In this document: piece by piece, positions 1-12,030 of the stretch | Layout of the letters: each line of letters starts with the position of its first letter | How positions within the stretch are numbered: position 1 is the first letter of the stretch | NCBI RefSeq assembly: GCF_037975245.1 | Contig: NC_092567.1 | Span: 21,614,376-21,678,375 of the forward strand | Direction: 5' to 3' | DNA: 64,000 nt | DNA from: Apostichopus japonicus | Lineage: Eukaryota; Echinodermata; Holothuroidea; Aspidochirotida; Stichopodidae | Made by a program: the position numbers and the translations under genes | The notes under the pieces: generated by a model | What the model was told of the DNA's origin: nothing | Databases searched by the model: none | Seen by the model: the letters and a program-made list of their open reading frames with translations, nothing else

Positions 1-2783
1 ACATCTGAAGAATTTTTGATTATATTATTTTCAAATGTGTTAAAAAATGTAAATAATTTTTAAAGAAATATATTCACAAATGTTAAAGAAGTGAGGATGT
101 GACGTCACACCCTCACAGTAAGTCTTTCTACAGCAGTCGTTTTCAAAGAAATTTGGATATCTTCAAAGTGTCATATCTCCTTAGCAGAGAATGCTATCAT
201 GGTAGTTTCTTCAGTGTTCTTTTTGTCTTTTTGTGCTCTTTCATACAAAATAGACATGTCAAACACCTGAACCAATCCTTTAACAATGGAAACTGGCAAC
301 TTACTAACCACCCTATAAAGAGCTGTGGGTAATGTATCCTTTCTTAAAACAGAGGAGATTTACAAAATGGACAGCTCCCTGACTTGACTTTTTTAAACTA
401 AGATATCTAGCTCCAAAATGAAAAAAAAATATTTCGTAGCTGTTTGGGGGGAGGGGGGGGGAGTCTTTCATCACAAACTGATCTCGGTCATATTTAATAT
501 AAATAATACATATAAAAATATAAAGAATAAAAGAAACTTCAGCAATATTTGTGCCACAAAACAGATTAGCAGTGGCAGGAAAGGAGAGATCAATCTAGAC
601 ATAACTATTCACCCCTTTGGTAAAACACAAAAGTCCTCTGTACACAATTTTTTGGGAAAATTTGCCTTGGTGACCTTACAGTATTTGAAGCTGAAAAATT
701 GCCATGCATGTGCTATTTCTATTACACTTGACCTGAAAAAGTTGCCTTTTTCCTATCAATCCTTAACTCGAGCCTTGCTCGAGTTCTACACACAAACCAT
801 GACAGCTTTCAAGTAATTTTGTTAAAAGAAGCAATTTGATTTTTTTTTTTTTATAACATCTGAACTGTAATTACTTTGAAACATCAACACAGACCTAAAA
901 CTGACATTCAATTTGCTGATGGGTTCTCACTGGCAGGTGTTTTCATTTTTTTTTTTTGTGGTTTTCTAAATCAAGATCTGCTGCATATGATCAAGTATAA
1001 CACCTATCACAATTGCTTCTTCATACTTTTCCTCCCTGAGATATCTATGTCACAGAATGAACCAGTTTTATAATTCGCTTCTATCAAAGTACCACAACTG
1101 ATATTATGAAGATTCGACTGTATGATTACAAGGTCTGATAAAGAAATATCCTACGAAAAAAGAACAACCGTGAAGTTAGTCCCGAGAGCGAGTAAAGTTG
1201 TGCATGACCAGCGTAATCACATGTACCCCCTGGTCTCAAAAGAATTAAGTAAAAGATGATGGCTCTTACGATATTTTTACGATCTACAGACCTCAATCCA
1301 GTTTCGAAATTCCAAAAGGACAAACACGTATATCGAATGTCAGATGCCTCCGAATAAACTTGCAAGCAAAATATTCCTTTACACCTTCGAGTGATTCTTG
1401 ATCATATTCCATGCAAAAAAAAGGGGGGGGGGGGAGAAGAAGGAAAAAAACGGCTCACAGGTAGAAAAGCTCCCGGTATGATGATCCACATAGATTAAGA
1501 TCCAATACCTTTTGATGCAGACAGACAAGTGACAATCACTGACGTCTTCCTCCTTACCGACTCTCGAAATAGATGGCTAATGCTCAAGAATCAATAATGG
1601 ATGAAGGAAGCATTATCATCGTGTCAAGTAGGTTTTCATCCTGATGACAGGTCTGCAGGGAGATCAGCTAGGAACCTTAAAGCAGTTTGGTCGTGGATGT
1701 ATTCCCCAATCAAAAACGTTCGAAAATCAGGAAAAATGAAACGTTTTAATAGACAAGAAGCAGTTCAAACGTGCAGGACGTTGAACAGATGAAATGGAAT
1801 TACAAAAACAACGATAATACTATACGAAGTGATTGAAATCTTAAGTTTTATTAAGAGCAATGAGAGAGCGATACTTGCGCAAAAGGCTGGCAATTACGGA
1901 AGGGAGATGGCCACACTCACATACAGACAATTGCCAGATGCTAGAGCGAGGTTAATACGGTAATGCATAGGTTATATGAGGTGAGGGAGTACGCGCTGTG
2001 AATTTGTAACTTCTGCTACGACCATGAGGTACTTCAGCCGCAATATGTTAATTTTTGGGGGTTGTTTAATTAATTTTTATTACTGGGGTGGGTGAGGGAG
2101 TGGTGGGGAGGGTTGGAGGAGTTGGGGTGAGAGAGTTGGAGGACACATCAAAATAGGCACCTTTTCATTAACAATCAATAATCTGTATTTTTTTTATGAT
2201 TATGATTATTATTATTATTATTATTCTGTTTTGGTGCACCTGCAGCATAAAAGCTATTTATAATTTTGTTGACAGAATTAATGTCTGTAAAAATTGTGAC
2301 TAAATGGAATAGAATTATTACCTATTCAAACAAAAAATATCTGTTGCATTCTCTGAGTTAGAATTATGCCTGTCAGTGAAATAATTTATCCAGTAATCAT
2401 ATCACAAAATGCAAATTCAAAAAAGGAGAACAAGCTAAACAATTGCAAAGGAGTATAGCAGCCTAAAATTAAAACTAAATTATGTACAAGCTACTGAAAA
2501 ACAAAAAATGAATTTAAGATAAATAACGTATATGTATTCACAGCTGCTTTTGTGTTTTCTCTGAATTTGACAATATTTTTGTCAATGATGACTGTTGAAT
2601 ATTCATTGTATGATTGTTATACAAACACTTCTCAAGGCGGCCTTTTACACACTGAATGCTCCTTTAAAGAAGGTTAGAATGTTTCCTTTGTCTTTCACCT
2701 TCATTGTTGTGTATGCTTCTAAGCATAACTTTTAGTTAAAGCAGAAGAAACTCTAAATCCCACTTTAAAAGGAGCTTAGAATA
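1..2783. other. Intergenic or intronic DNA, no gene recognised
   Basis: AT-rich sequence with short open frames of at most 132 codons, none with recognisable protein features or a convincing pair of splice sites. It holds G-runs near 446-460 and 1421-1434, several T-runs, and a (TTA)n tract near 2205-2225. The part from about 1080 to 1480 is slightly less AT-rich and has fewer simple runs than its flanks, but I could not assign it a function. Confidence 0.6.
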
Positions 2784-3720
2784 GGAGTGTTAGCTCAGTG
2801 GTTAACGCCGGTGCCTTTCAATCATAAGGTCCCCGGTTCAAGTCACTCCCAGATTAATGCATGTCATCCAGTTACAGAGTTGTTGACAATTAACAATTCA
2901 TATAAGATATAAGAATCGTTATTGGCCATAAAAGGAATTGGAGTTCACTCCATCTCAGTATAACATACATACAACAGACAAAAATACATCAAAACATAAG
3001 ATTTATAATATATACATTTCTTAAGACAATAAAAATCCATGTACTGGCATATAGTAAAAAAAAAAAAAAAAAAACCTATTTCCTATTTCCTACAAAACTC
3101 GTTGGCAAGACTAAGAATGGCCCTTGGCAAGAACGAACGTCTGTATCTTTCTGTCCGGCATCTGATGACAATTGGCCTGCCAGTTCGACTGCTATACTCA
3201 ACCTGATTTCCTAGAGGATGTTCCGACGACGTAATTGACATAATATTTCTTTTAGTTACCCTGACAAGCAGCTCATCTACTGATCTGAGATCATCAGACC
3301 GGCAAACTCGCCTCGCTTTTCTAACAAGTGTATTCATCTTAGCCATGTCTCTAGCAGTCGTATTGCCACCCCATGCAGCCAAGCAGAATGTAATAATAGT
3401 CTCGATGGCCACATTGTAGAACAAAGAAATGAGAGAGGCGTCTAGTCTGAATAAATTGAGCTTCCGTAGAAAAAACATACGTTGATTAGTTTTGGCCAGA
3501 ACAGTATTTACATGTTCACCCCACTCCAATTTATCAGTAATGGAAACTCCCAGATACTTATAAGAATGGACTTGTTCTACTGGCTCGTTCCTAATTTCAA
3601 TTCTCTCTAGAGAATCATGGACTTTAAATATGAATCTAAGAGACTGACTTTGGTCAGCTTGCGGCTTTGATAAGCCAATGAGGCTTCTTCGCGAGTTCCT
3701 GCTTGCAGGAGGATCTAAAA
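2784..3720 (+). mobile_element. tRNA-derived SINE split by a LINE insertion
   Basis: The head (2784-2902) is tRNA-like. It begins GGAGTG, has an A box TAGCTCAGTGGTTAACGC and a B box GGTTCAAGTC, and closes with CACTCC, which can pair with the start. The body and tail match the copies at 20204-20430 and 21874-22096, ending in GCAGGAGGATCTAAA. In this copy the SINE stops near 2902 inside CAATTCATA and resumes near 3613 at AATCATGG, the same bases that are contiguous in the 20204 copy. The roughly 710 bp between is a LINE fragment. A box and B box imply RNA polymerase III transcription, as is usual for SINEs; this copy is broken. No clear target duplication was found around it. Confidence 0.85.
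2902..3612 (-). pseudogene. 5'-truncated non-LTR retrotransposon, reverse transcriptase C-terminus
   Basis: On the minus strand an open frame runs from 3751 to 3083 (222 codons), but only codons from about 47 onward are LINE. They contain the motif YKYLGVSITDKLEW, then KTNQRMFFLRKLNLF and LFYNVAIETIITFCLAAWGG, the usual layout of the thumb and post-RT segment of CR1/L2/Jockey-type reverse transcriptases. The first 46 codons are antisense SINE, so the start at 3751 is fortuitous. The catalytic palm and the endonuclease are absent, so it is not autonomous. The stop is followed by about 180 bp of 3' UTR ending in TTCTTATATCTTAT, a short directly repeated terminus of the kind seen in CR1-like elements. 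The open frame without stops suggests a fairly young insertion. Confidence 0.85.
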
Positions 3721-4849
3721 ATGCAATAAGATCCTTGCTTGAGACCTTCAATGTTGTGTTTGTATGTTATCGTTACTCTTGAAGCTCAATAATAAAAACT
3801 GAGTACTACTTTAATAGAGATAATAACAAACTACGTAATTTGATCAATTCTATGCTGCATTTGTTGTCACTTGGAATAATTCTCGAAGTTGAATAAAAGA
3901 AAACCTAAAAGTCACCTGAAATGGAGTTTTACAATACACGTTAACACTCATATGATATGGTCCAACTATATATATCTCCACTCTGAATGAAACAACACTA
4001 AAGAGACTGATTTAATGCAACAGCTGAAGGCTGCAAGCTACAGCTAGATCTGCATATTACAAACTATTCTAACCATATTTAGGACAAAACTCTCACAAAA
4101 TTTTATGGAAGACCTAGTTTATTGCTCGACCGTGATATTATTAGGTTTTTGTCATCCTTCATATCTCTCGTCTTTTCTGCGCTCAATTTAATGGGGCAAA
4201 TGAGAGAGTAAAATGAGGAATAAAAAGAAAAGAGGTGAAATAGTCGATAATGAATATTCTTTTTCTTTCATTGTACTTGTTTCTTCACTCTGCTTTTTTC
4301 ATTCTCATCTTCTTCCTTTTTCTTGCCCTTTTATTTTTTTATTATTATTAATCTTTTTTTCCCACATCCCTTCCCTGTCTAACTAGCAAGATAATTTGAT
4401 AAGCTGAACTAGTTTTAATGATAAAATATTTGGGCACAGAGTCATAATTTTATAACATTGTATTATCCTAGTATGAGATATGGTCTTTCATATTTGAAAC
4501 TATCGTGTCAATGTGTATTCTGCATAATTTAGAGAGATTGGTAAAATTTGTAGAAAGAGCATCACAATTTTGAAGAACCAAGTGGATGTTCCTTGATTGA
4601 AAACTGTGTCAAGGAGACAAAGGAAAACTAACCTTGACTGGGGAGAGGGACGGAGGAGTGGAGGGGGAGGGGGAGGGGCAGCTGTGTTTCAAAGTTTCCA
4701 TGTCAGTAGGTTTAATAGGTAGATGGTAAAGTGCATAATTAGGCTGGAGACAGTAAGTTAATTGGTATAAATTTTGTGATGGACCAAGGAAATGCTTGCC
4801 TTAGTACTATGCTTACCAGTTATGCTTACCAGTTAGTCGCTCCACAAAA
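3721..4849. other. Non-coding DNA with pyrimidine-rich and G-rich patches
   Basis: No gene seen. There is a T/C-rich stretch around 4255-4375 and a GGGGGAGGG-type patch at 4640-4680. A short relative of the splice-donor-bearing repeat lies at 4700-4758 and is listed separately. Confidence 0.6.
4700..4758 (+). repeat. Short relative of the GGAGACAG-containing repeat
   Basis: It shares TAATAGGTAGATGGTAAAGT and the ending GGAGACAGTAAG with the copy at 36912-36979. These two form a sub-family of the repeat whose fuller copies lie at 4850 and 28059. Confidence 0.55.
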
Positions 4850-5083
4850 CAGTCCCAAAATCCCTCCCTATGCCATATGAAAAACTCTCAAATCCTAAGT
4901 TACCGTTATGTAGGAAATCCGAAGGAAACAAATCCAATCAAAAAAACATGTGATACAGGCACTTTTCGAGGAGCCGTTTATAGAGGGCGCACAGTGTTAA
5001 AAGGTTACCAGGACATTCTAGACACGGTAGAACGGGATGCTAAGGTTGTGAGGAGACAGGTAAGCGAGGAGCCAAGTAAATTA
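4850..5083 (+). repeat. Dispersed repeat, fuller copy, with embedded splice-donor-like site
   Basis: It begins CAGTCCCAAAATCCCTCCC, as does the copy at 28059. It contains CAGTGTTAAAAGGTTACCAG, then CATTCTAGACAC, and ends GGAGACAGGTAAGCGAGGAG followed by AAGTAAATT. Partial copies lie at 8170-8250 and 24007-24115. Its 76-codon open frame (4877-5107) is not maintained in the other copies, so it is not treated as a gene. No terminal inverted repeats or target duplications were found; the class of element is unknown. Confidence 0.75.
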
Positions 5084-6351
5084 ATGAGAAGCATGTTTTG
5101 TAACTGAGCAGGTTGACAATATACGGCAGGTTCAACAGCAAAAGTCTAACTACAGTGTAAGAACTATATATGAACAGATGGTTGCAATATTTTATCATGG
5201 TGCAGACACCAGAACACTCATCCTGGGCATAAGGATTAACTTGAGGGCCAGAGATAAGGTGGAGTCCCTAAAGCAAGTAAACCCAGCAACCATTTGCTGG
5301 GGGCCATGTGGTAATTTTCATGACAATAAAGTAAAGCCAAATTATATTGACATCTTAAAATGTTCAGAAATTTCTTAGCAACCAAATAGTGTTGGTAGGT
5401 TAAACGGTTACCTAAGTGGAGACATTTTATTGAACTCTCGATTTATGATGTCTCATGCCATCTGTTAGTTGAAACAGGTTATGACTTGGACATTATTCTA
5501 GTTTTTGTATGTAAAACAGTACATATTTTTGTACTCTGTGAATTACAGCTAAATTTTTCTTTTATTGTAGTAATAACTTTTTGTCAAGATTTTTTCCCAA
5601 TTTTAAGTTGCATAGGTTTAACTCAACAATTAAACAATTCCTGATTGGCAGTCGGAGGTGGGGGTGGGGGGGGGGGGAGGGTAGTGTTTTCATGACTAAT
5701 GCCAAGTTTAAGCATATTCAACCAACCATGGGTACAATGTTTGGTATTTAAATCTCAAAGTTAGAATTAATTTGCTTGCTTCTGACAGAAATTACCATCC
5801 AAGGCAAAGAGATGGAGATATGTAAACTTATAGGTCTTAAATGTTCCAACGGTGTCTAACACAGCTCTGTTAATTTATACACAAGGTACTGTAAGTATAG
5901 TATACCAGTCAGAATTGTGATCGGGGGGGGGGGTGGGGTGGCCTTTAGAGACAAAGCTTGGCCTCCCTGTTACTGACACTAACATACAGCATTATTATAG
6001 CTCCTCTCCTAACTTTGAACTAATCCTATATTGTTACTAGTGATGTATATATCTTTTACATGAGACACAAAGAAGCACTGCAGTCAATCAAGTTTCATTA
6101 CATTGTTCAGTTTGCATATGGGTCAGTTGTAAGTACTGTACAAATGGGATCTCCAGGACTATAGCCAAACCGTTGGTCACAGCCGGTCAAGTTGAGTCAG
6201 GTCGTGTGTGTGTGTGTCACCCACTTACAAGTTACCAATACATCTATGTTGCTATACACACCTCATAAAAGAGTCATAGGATGTTTAGTACAGTAAACAG
6301 TAGGAATTAATGTCCCAAAAATTTAATTTTTTCACTTTCAAAACGTTGATG
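5084..6351. other. Non-coding DNA, no gene recognised
   Basis: It contains G-runs at about 5651-5682 and 5923-5938 and a short (GT)n tract near 6205-6218. The only open frame of note (66 codons from 5178) has no recognisable features. Confidence 0.6.
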
Positions 6352-6601
6352 TTAAAGGTAGTCAGTATATGCCCCAAATTTTATAGCACGCTATAGCTGT
6401 TAGAAGTTTCAAAAAGTACTTTCCTGGAGGTCTTTACTCTCAAAATTGTTCTCAGACATTTTTAAGAAACACACAAGACGACTGAATGTCCATCCCATTG
6501 AGGAAAATTTCCTCCAAGGTTGTAGTAAAAACAGTTAAAAACCATAAAGTGACCATATTTGAATATCTAGCATATTTAGGGCTAATACAGCATACCTTTA
6601 A
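6352..6601. mobile_element. MITE-like inverted-repeat element, diverged copy
   Basis: The left end reads TTAAAGGTAGTCAGTATATG and continues into CCCCAAATTTTATAGCACGC. The right end read on the minus strand is TTAAAGGTATGCTGTATTAG followed by CCCTAAATATG. The left arm matches the arms of the element at 13624-13986, notably TATAGCACGCTATAGC. No coding sequence. The TTAA at both ends could be part of the terminus or a target duplication, so the superfamily is not assigned. Confidence 0.6.
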
Positions 6602-8169
6602 AGCCAACTTCCATGTCCTGTTGTGATATTGGTATATACTAGTGTAAAATACAGCAATTATTGCACGCTCCTTTATCAAAGAATCAAACTCCCCTTAATA
6701 CACGTTCATGCATTCAAGCATGTTACGTATACAAATTCTTTGATATTAGCACAGACGTTTAATACAGTGCATATGATTATATGTAGTATGTGACAATACC
6801 CAGCCTAGGCAAGATAGATAGTAAACAGGCGCTAAATCTCAGAGAATCCATAATCCATGTCTGACATAAATTTAACAGTGCAAGGAATAAATGTCACATG
6901 AGATAATTTACACGACACAGAAAATATCGGAACTTGTACGACCATTAAAAATTATTTGAATACTTGCAATTCTTTGACGTACAGAGACGATTAAAACTAA
7001 CGACATTAATTAATTTGAACATGAAATTGTGAATAAGTTTCAGATGAATATGTATCAATTTATTTCATACTTAATTGAGATATGGTTTCAGTTTTCTGGA
7101 TCTATAAGCTATGTTCAAAAATAACAATATATTTTGTTTAGATTCAACAATTCATGTTCACATAACAATTTGGGGTATAATACCGCATAAATTATCTCCT
7201 GCGAATCAGTTCACATTGTAGTTACACTACTGTATGTAACATGTTTTTGTTTCCATCATACATCTTTTTAAAGTAGTCACTTAAAATCCTGGTTTATTTA
7301 AAATATTTTTCCTGAATTTGTGTACTCATAAACATCAATACAGTATCTGTGACAGTTGGATATTTACTGTATACTGGGCAACTTTTTCGATTTTGGTCAT
7401 CTGGTCATCCGGTCGTCCGAGACCCCCAAAATTCTTTTGGGACACCAAAATCAGCTTCGGCAGTCATCCAGTGGAAGGTTATAGTTGTTTACATCAAATA
7501 GATAAAATGGAATAAATTGATATCACGTCCCAAGCCTCCATCACTTTGGAGTTACTGAAAAATAACAGTAGTAAGACCTATGACCATCCACCCGATGGGG
7601 AAGTTTCACTGGCCCAAATCCTAGATATTTACAGCCATAGCTTGATGGCCACAGATAAATTTAAGCCAGAATCCTTGCCACCTTGTTAAATGCACATGTC
7701 AACACTCAGCTGAGTAAAATCTAGCGAAAAAGCTCCCAAAGTTATATATATGGTCTTTTGGCTGATTGATTGGTGTAATTATCTTTAACTGCTTGTAAAA
7801 TTCCTGTGGGATGTTCGGAATTGCTTCACCGATCATCCGTTTCTTTCAGTGAGGGTACATTTCCATGGTAACCGTTATGCCGTAAGTATATAACATGCAT
7901 TATCTCATTAATCCTTAATGTTCACGGTTAACGACACATGATATGCTCCATTTAACTTCACTGTACAGATTTCTTTTAGCCAAAGGAAATTGAATGTCTG
8001 ATTGATGTTAAAGGGATTACTACAACAGAAGACCCTTAAAAACTGTTCAAACTGCACAAAATTGTCACAATTTTGCTTTAAAGCATCACAACAGAGTCCA
8101 TGCTTCCCATGCTTTTTGCAATTTAATCACTCGATCAACAGACGATCTTTTTGAACAATTTTTATTTCC
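6602..8169. other. Non-coding DNA, no gene recognised
   Basis: AT-rich unique-looking sequence. Open frames stay below 70 codons and none shows protein-like composition. No further repeats recognised. Confidence 0.6.
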
Positions 8170-8250
8170 AGGTTACCAGGAGAATCTAGACACAGTAGAA
8201 TGTGGTGCAAAGGTTGTGAGGAGACAGGTAAGCGAGGAGCGAAGTAAATT
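8170..8250 (+). repeat. Partial copy of the splice-donor-bearing repeat
   Basis: It runs from AGGTTACCAGGA through GACACAGTAGAATG to GAGGAGACAGGTAAGCGAGG and AAGTAAATT, matching the 3' part of the copy at 4850-5083. The 5' part is missing and the flank reads TTTATTTCC. Confidence 0.75.
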
Positions 8251-10552
8251 CAACTTTCCTCAAGAGATGGTCTTGTTTCCATAGGACACATTCGGATGAA
8301 AATGCATATTTTTGTTCACTGAAATACATTTTCCTCTCGATATCATACTTTAATGTTATGCCTAACAATTAACATTATAATAAGGTATGTTCACTGTTAC
8401 CATGACAACCCAGTTGGGACGATTGGTTTTACATTGACTGTACTTTCATGTCCCGCTTCAAAGCACACTTCCAGCAACTGCTTGTCAGTTACAGCCCTAA
8501 AATAATGCCCTCCTCACTGATACGTACATTTAATGTTACACTCATGAATGTCTAAAAATATATTGCAAATTTATTTTATAAAAGAGAAGAAAATGAAAAT
8601 TTGTAGCAAGTTTTTAAGGTGCTAAATTTTATAGGACTATACTTTATGATGACCCTGACGTTAACTAGCTGCGTAATTGTGATGTGGGAAGATTCTATAG
8701 ATGGACTTACACCTGTAAAGGCCCAGACATCTGGGGCAAAGGGAAGCCAGAGGGAGGGGAGGGGGCAATTGGATCCCTAAAGTTTTCACAGCAATGATTT
8801 TCCTGCCAGTAGAAATTTCTACACCATATACATTGGGCTGACCCCTTCCCCTCCCCCCTTCTCCCACACTATCCCAAAACTGTTACAGCTTGAGCTTTGT
8901 AGCATTTCACTTGGCCCAATGGGCGATCCTTTAGACATCGACTGCGTAAGAATTATGCAACATTCAATGTTACCAAACAAATTCACATCCAAGCTAGCTA
9001 AATTCTCTCCAAATAGGTTGGCCACTGGCTAAACACTATCTGTGTTTTGCTAAAAATCCCATTTTGTTTCTCCACACATGATCATTTATTAGATAACACA
9101 GTGGTGCCTCCCATGGGAAACCCCCCTGACAGATTTCTTGACATGCTGCTGCCACGGTTACTTAATTTTATCGATGTAAATGCTTTTACCAGAATTAGAT
9201 GTTATTTCTAAATCTCTCTGTTTTTTTTTTCGGATCTGTTTCACTTTAGATCTGACTTTTAATGGACTCTTTTGGAAATTTTGGAGTATTTATGCATAAT
9301 TCTTTCTGCATGTTTATGAGGGAAAGATATAGGGACAGTTGGTAGTAATGGTTGGACGAATAATGAAAAAAATTATACCTAGGATACCCCTATGATTTCT
9401 TTATCAAAACAAGATTGACACTTATTGCTAATGTCTATGAAAGGAAGTAAAGTATAAATAACAAATAAAGGAACCAAAAGGAGCTCTACAGTTCTGACAT
9501 ATTCTTACTCTTATGCCAGATTTGGCATGATCTACTTTAGAGCAGCATAAAGTGTACAATAGATAGTGTAATATATACTAGCATATATCATACATTTTAA
9601 GTACAGAATGCTATAGATTCTTTTTTTGCAATATTTTCCATGTTTTTTCATTATTTAAACTTACAGGACGAAAAGAAAGTTACTGTAGTGGATGGCCAAA
9701 ATGTTGTAACCACTTTTCAATTGATTTTTGTAGCTAGATTTAATGGGGTTAATTATAATAGATCATAAGACTAGGCTAATTTATACATGCACAGGATTTC
9801 AAAGGTGGGGGCACCATGCCACCCCCCCCCCGGCAGCCCCTCCCCCAGCTCGCTCCTCTGCACAAGCCACATGGTTATAACCTAACGCAAAATTTCCCTC
9901 TAAGTAGCGATAAATTAGTAAAGTTGATACATCGTTTCCCTTTTCCTGTAGGCGTTTTTTTTATACTGCTGTGCTATAAGCACATGTAATTTAAGCTTAA
10001 ATTAGATCCTTTCAAAATATCAAAACTCTCAAACATATATGCTTCATATTTTACCATTTGAAATACACTTCCAACTGATCGAAATTGTGATGGGCTTTTA
10101 GTATCATACAAATGTATTAACATCTACTCAAAAACTCTACTTTAATAAACATTACTTAATAATGTTTGCTTACAACAATCTGAATTCTATACAGTTCTTT
10201 CAAATTTGTCACCTTGGCAACTAAAAGATTGACATTAGTGGTATTAAATTTCATGGAGAGCCAAAACCTAGCTAATCACTGATTGTAAGTAATGTAAATA
10301 TCTTAATGTTAATTGCAATGAAACTTACACAGTTTTATAAAATTGTTAAATATGATCCAAAATGTGCCTGAAGTTCATCTATAACTAGGGCAACCAACCA
10401 AGCTTAATTACCTATCAACGATTAATATTTAATGAGATTCTATTCCATTCGAAAACTTTCATCGGCTTGACAACTACAAGTGATACTTTTAGTTGTATTT
10501 GCATGAAAGCATGTGTGACTTTCTTATAAAGTATCACCAAGGGAAATTTATT
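8251..10552. other. Non-coding DNA, no gene recognised
   Basis: It contains an A/G-rich patch at 8740-8766 and a C-rich patch at 8840-8860 that produce spurious open frames. A G/C-run segment at 9800-9850 includes a CAGGATTTC...GGTGGGGGCACC stretch that may be a transposon-end relic without a partner. The rest is AT-rich and unremarkable. Confidence 0.55.
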
Positions 10553-10690
10553 TCTGATTAGGCACTGTGCCAAACAGAAAGCTGCAGCAGCTGCAAAATC
10601 TCTTGCAGCAAAGCTGAATCAATAACGAACAAATAGAGATCTCCCAGAGACAATCCCTCCAGTCGGCAGCAGTTATATACTGCACCCAAT

Positions 10691-11930
10691 CAGGGGCGGC
10701 GATCTGTTTCAAATATTGGGGGGGACATTTGCTTGGATGCAGGCGAATTACTATCAAAGCGGAGCGCCACCATTGGTTGGCGCGCAGCGTACAAGAAAAT
10801 TTCTGGTTTTGATAGCCCCCCAGATCACCGGAAATGGCACTTCTCGGGCTTGAAAATGACCAACCAGATGAACATATTTGCCTGAGAACCAAGTTTTTCC
10901 CAATAGTTTTTTTTTCCATTCATAACCTTTTTTCAAGATTGTCACCAGTCACACATCATGTTCGACCTCATTGCATCTCCTGTGGATCATTGCTTTTGTA
11001 GGTAATTCTACGTAACGCCCCACAATACCCGTCAGCCCCACTTTTCAAGGTTTTAAGCTCATTATTTGTTCAGAATTTGAATAATAAATTCACTTCAAAA
11101 CATACCCATAATGTTGCACAAAATTTCATCTATGGACAACCAATATAGAAAACCCCCCCTCAACCCCTAACAGACCGGTCAAAATTGCACGAGTAGAGGG
11201 AAGTATGGTGAAGAATGTTGGTCAAGGAATTTTTGAAAATTCAGACACAGTTAAATTATTGGTGTACAAATATTAAAACCTCTTATAACGGCTACTATAA
11301 AACTTCGATATCATAGAAAATACCAAAAAAATATGCTCGAAGGGCGGTCTCCACACTTCGTCCCCCCCCCCCTTGGCTACGCACCTGCGGTTAGAAATCT
11401 TGTAGGAAACAGGCCAAATGGAAACCCAGTGAACCGATATCGATGTGGATCATATATATGATTGTACGTACTTACACATATACACAAGATGCAAACCAAA
11501 TTTCATTACGGATGCGGTCCGTCTAGCTATTCATTTCGAAAAAAAAGTAAAAACTACTTTCGGTCATATAGTAACAAATTGTGACATGGTTAGACAGGGG
11601 CCTTGCGAGGAATTTGCCAAGGGAGGGGCAAAGCTTGTACCCAGACTTTCTAAGCGTAGCTCCACCATAAGTTGGCGCGAAGCGCAAAGAAAATTTTGGC
11701 CAAAAATGCCTCCCAGATCGCTGGAAATTGCACTTCCCAGGCCTTATAAGTTGCATCTAAGCATTTTCTATTTTGAAATTACTCGCGATATCATAAAAAA
11801 AATACAAAACATATGCTTAAAAAAAACTATGCCACCAAATATTGGGGGGGATATTAGATACTATATCCCCCCACCTAAAATATTGGGGGGGACATGTCCC
11901 CCCCGTCCCCCCCCATGATCGCCGCCCATG
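10691..11930. mobile_element. hAT-like non-autonomous transposon with perfect 8-bp target duplication
   Basis: The left end is CAGGGGCGGCGATC; the right end read on the minus strand is CATGGGCGGCGATC (13 of 14 match). The flanks are both CACCCAAT (10683-10690 and 11931-11938). An 8-bp duplication and CAGG-type ends are hallmarks of the hAT superfamily. The 1240-bp interior has no transposase frame. It is mosaic: it holds a segment with GGAGCGCCACCATTGGTTGG (from about 10757), a right-end-like GGCTACGCACCTG at 11375-11387 and a left-end-like CAGGGGCCTTGCGAGG at 11595, so other family members have been inserted or captured. The open frames at 11445-11918 and 10548-10919 are artefacts of this interior. 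Confidence 0.9.
11595..11825. repeat. Truncated copy of the 52592-type element inside the larger transposon
   Basis: From CAGGGGCCTTGCGAGGAATT through GTTGGCGCGAAGCGCA and CCTCCCAGATCGCTGGAAAT to CATTTTCTATTTTGAAATTA it closely tracks 52592-52800. It lacks the G-run and right terminus seen there and ends in an A-run before sequence of the outer element. Confidence 0.75.
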
Positions 11931-12030
11931 CACCCAATGACAAGTTACCTCACAGGTACCCATTTAACCCCTGGGTGGAGAGAGGCAAGTGAGATAAAGC
12001 ATCTTTCCCAAGGACACAAAGTAATGAACT

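Larger units (their letters stand above)
10553..12030. repeat. Older dispersed repeat split by a hAT-like insertion
   Basis: The left part (10553-10690) starts with GGCACTGTGCCAAAC and AAGCTGCAGCAGCTGCAAAA and resembles 24560-24735. The right part (11931-12030) contains CAGGTACCCATTTAACCCCT, then GGGTGGAGAGAGGCAAG and CCCAAGGACACAAAG. From memory, that second stretch resembles a repeat common in marine invertebrate genomes; I cannot confirm it here. The two halves are separated by the transposon at 10691-11930, with CACCCAAT present on both sides. Confidence 0.6.

Noticed and set aside
2784-2850. Functional tRNA gene
   Set aside because: The same head occurs three times with the same SINE body attached, and the anticodon loop has eight bases.
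10548-10919. 123-codon minus-strand frame
   Set aside because: It spans the junction of an old repeat and a transposon end, so it cannot be an ancestral gene.
10740-11387. Inner element running from CAGGCGAATTACTATC to GGCTACGCACCTG within the 10691 transposon
   Set aside because: The flanks CTTGGATG and CGGTTAGA do not match, so the left boundary is not supported.
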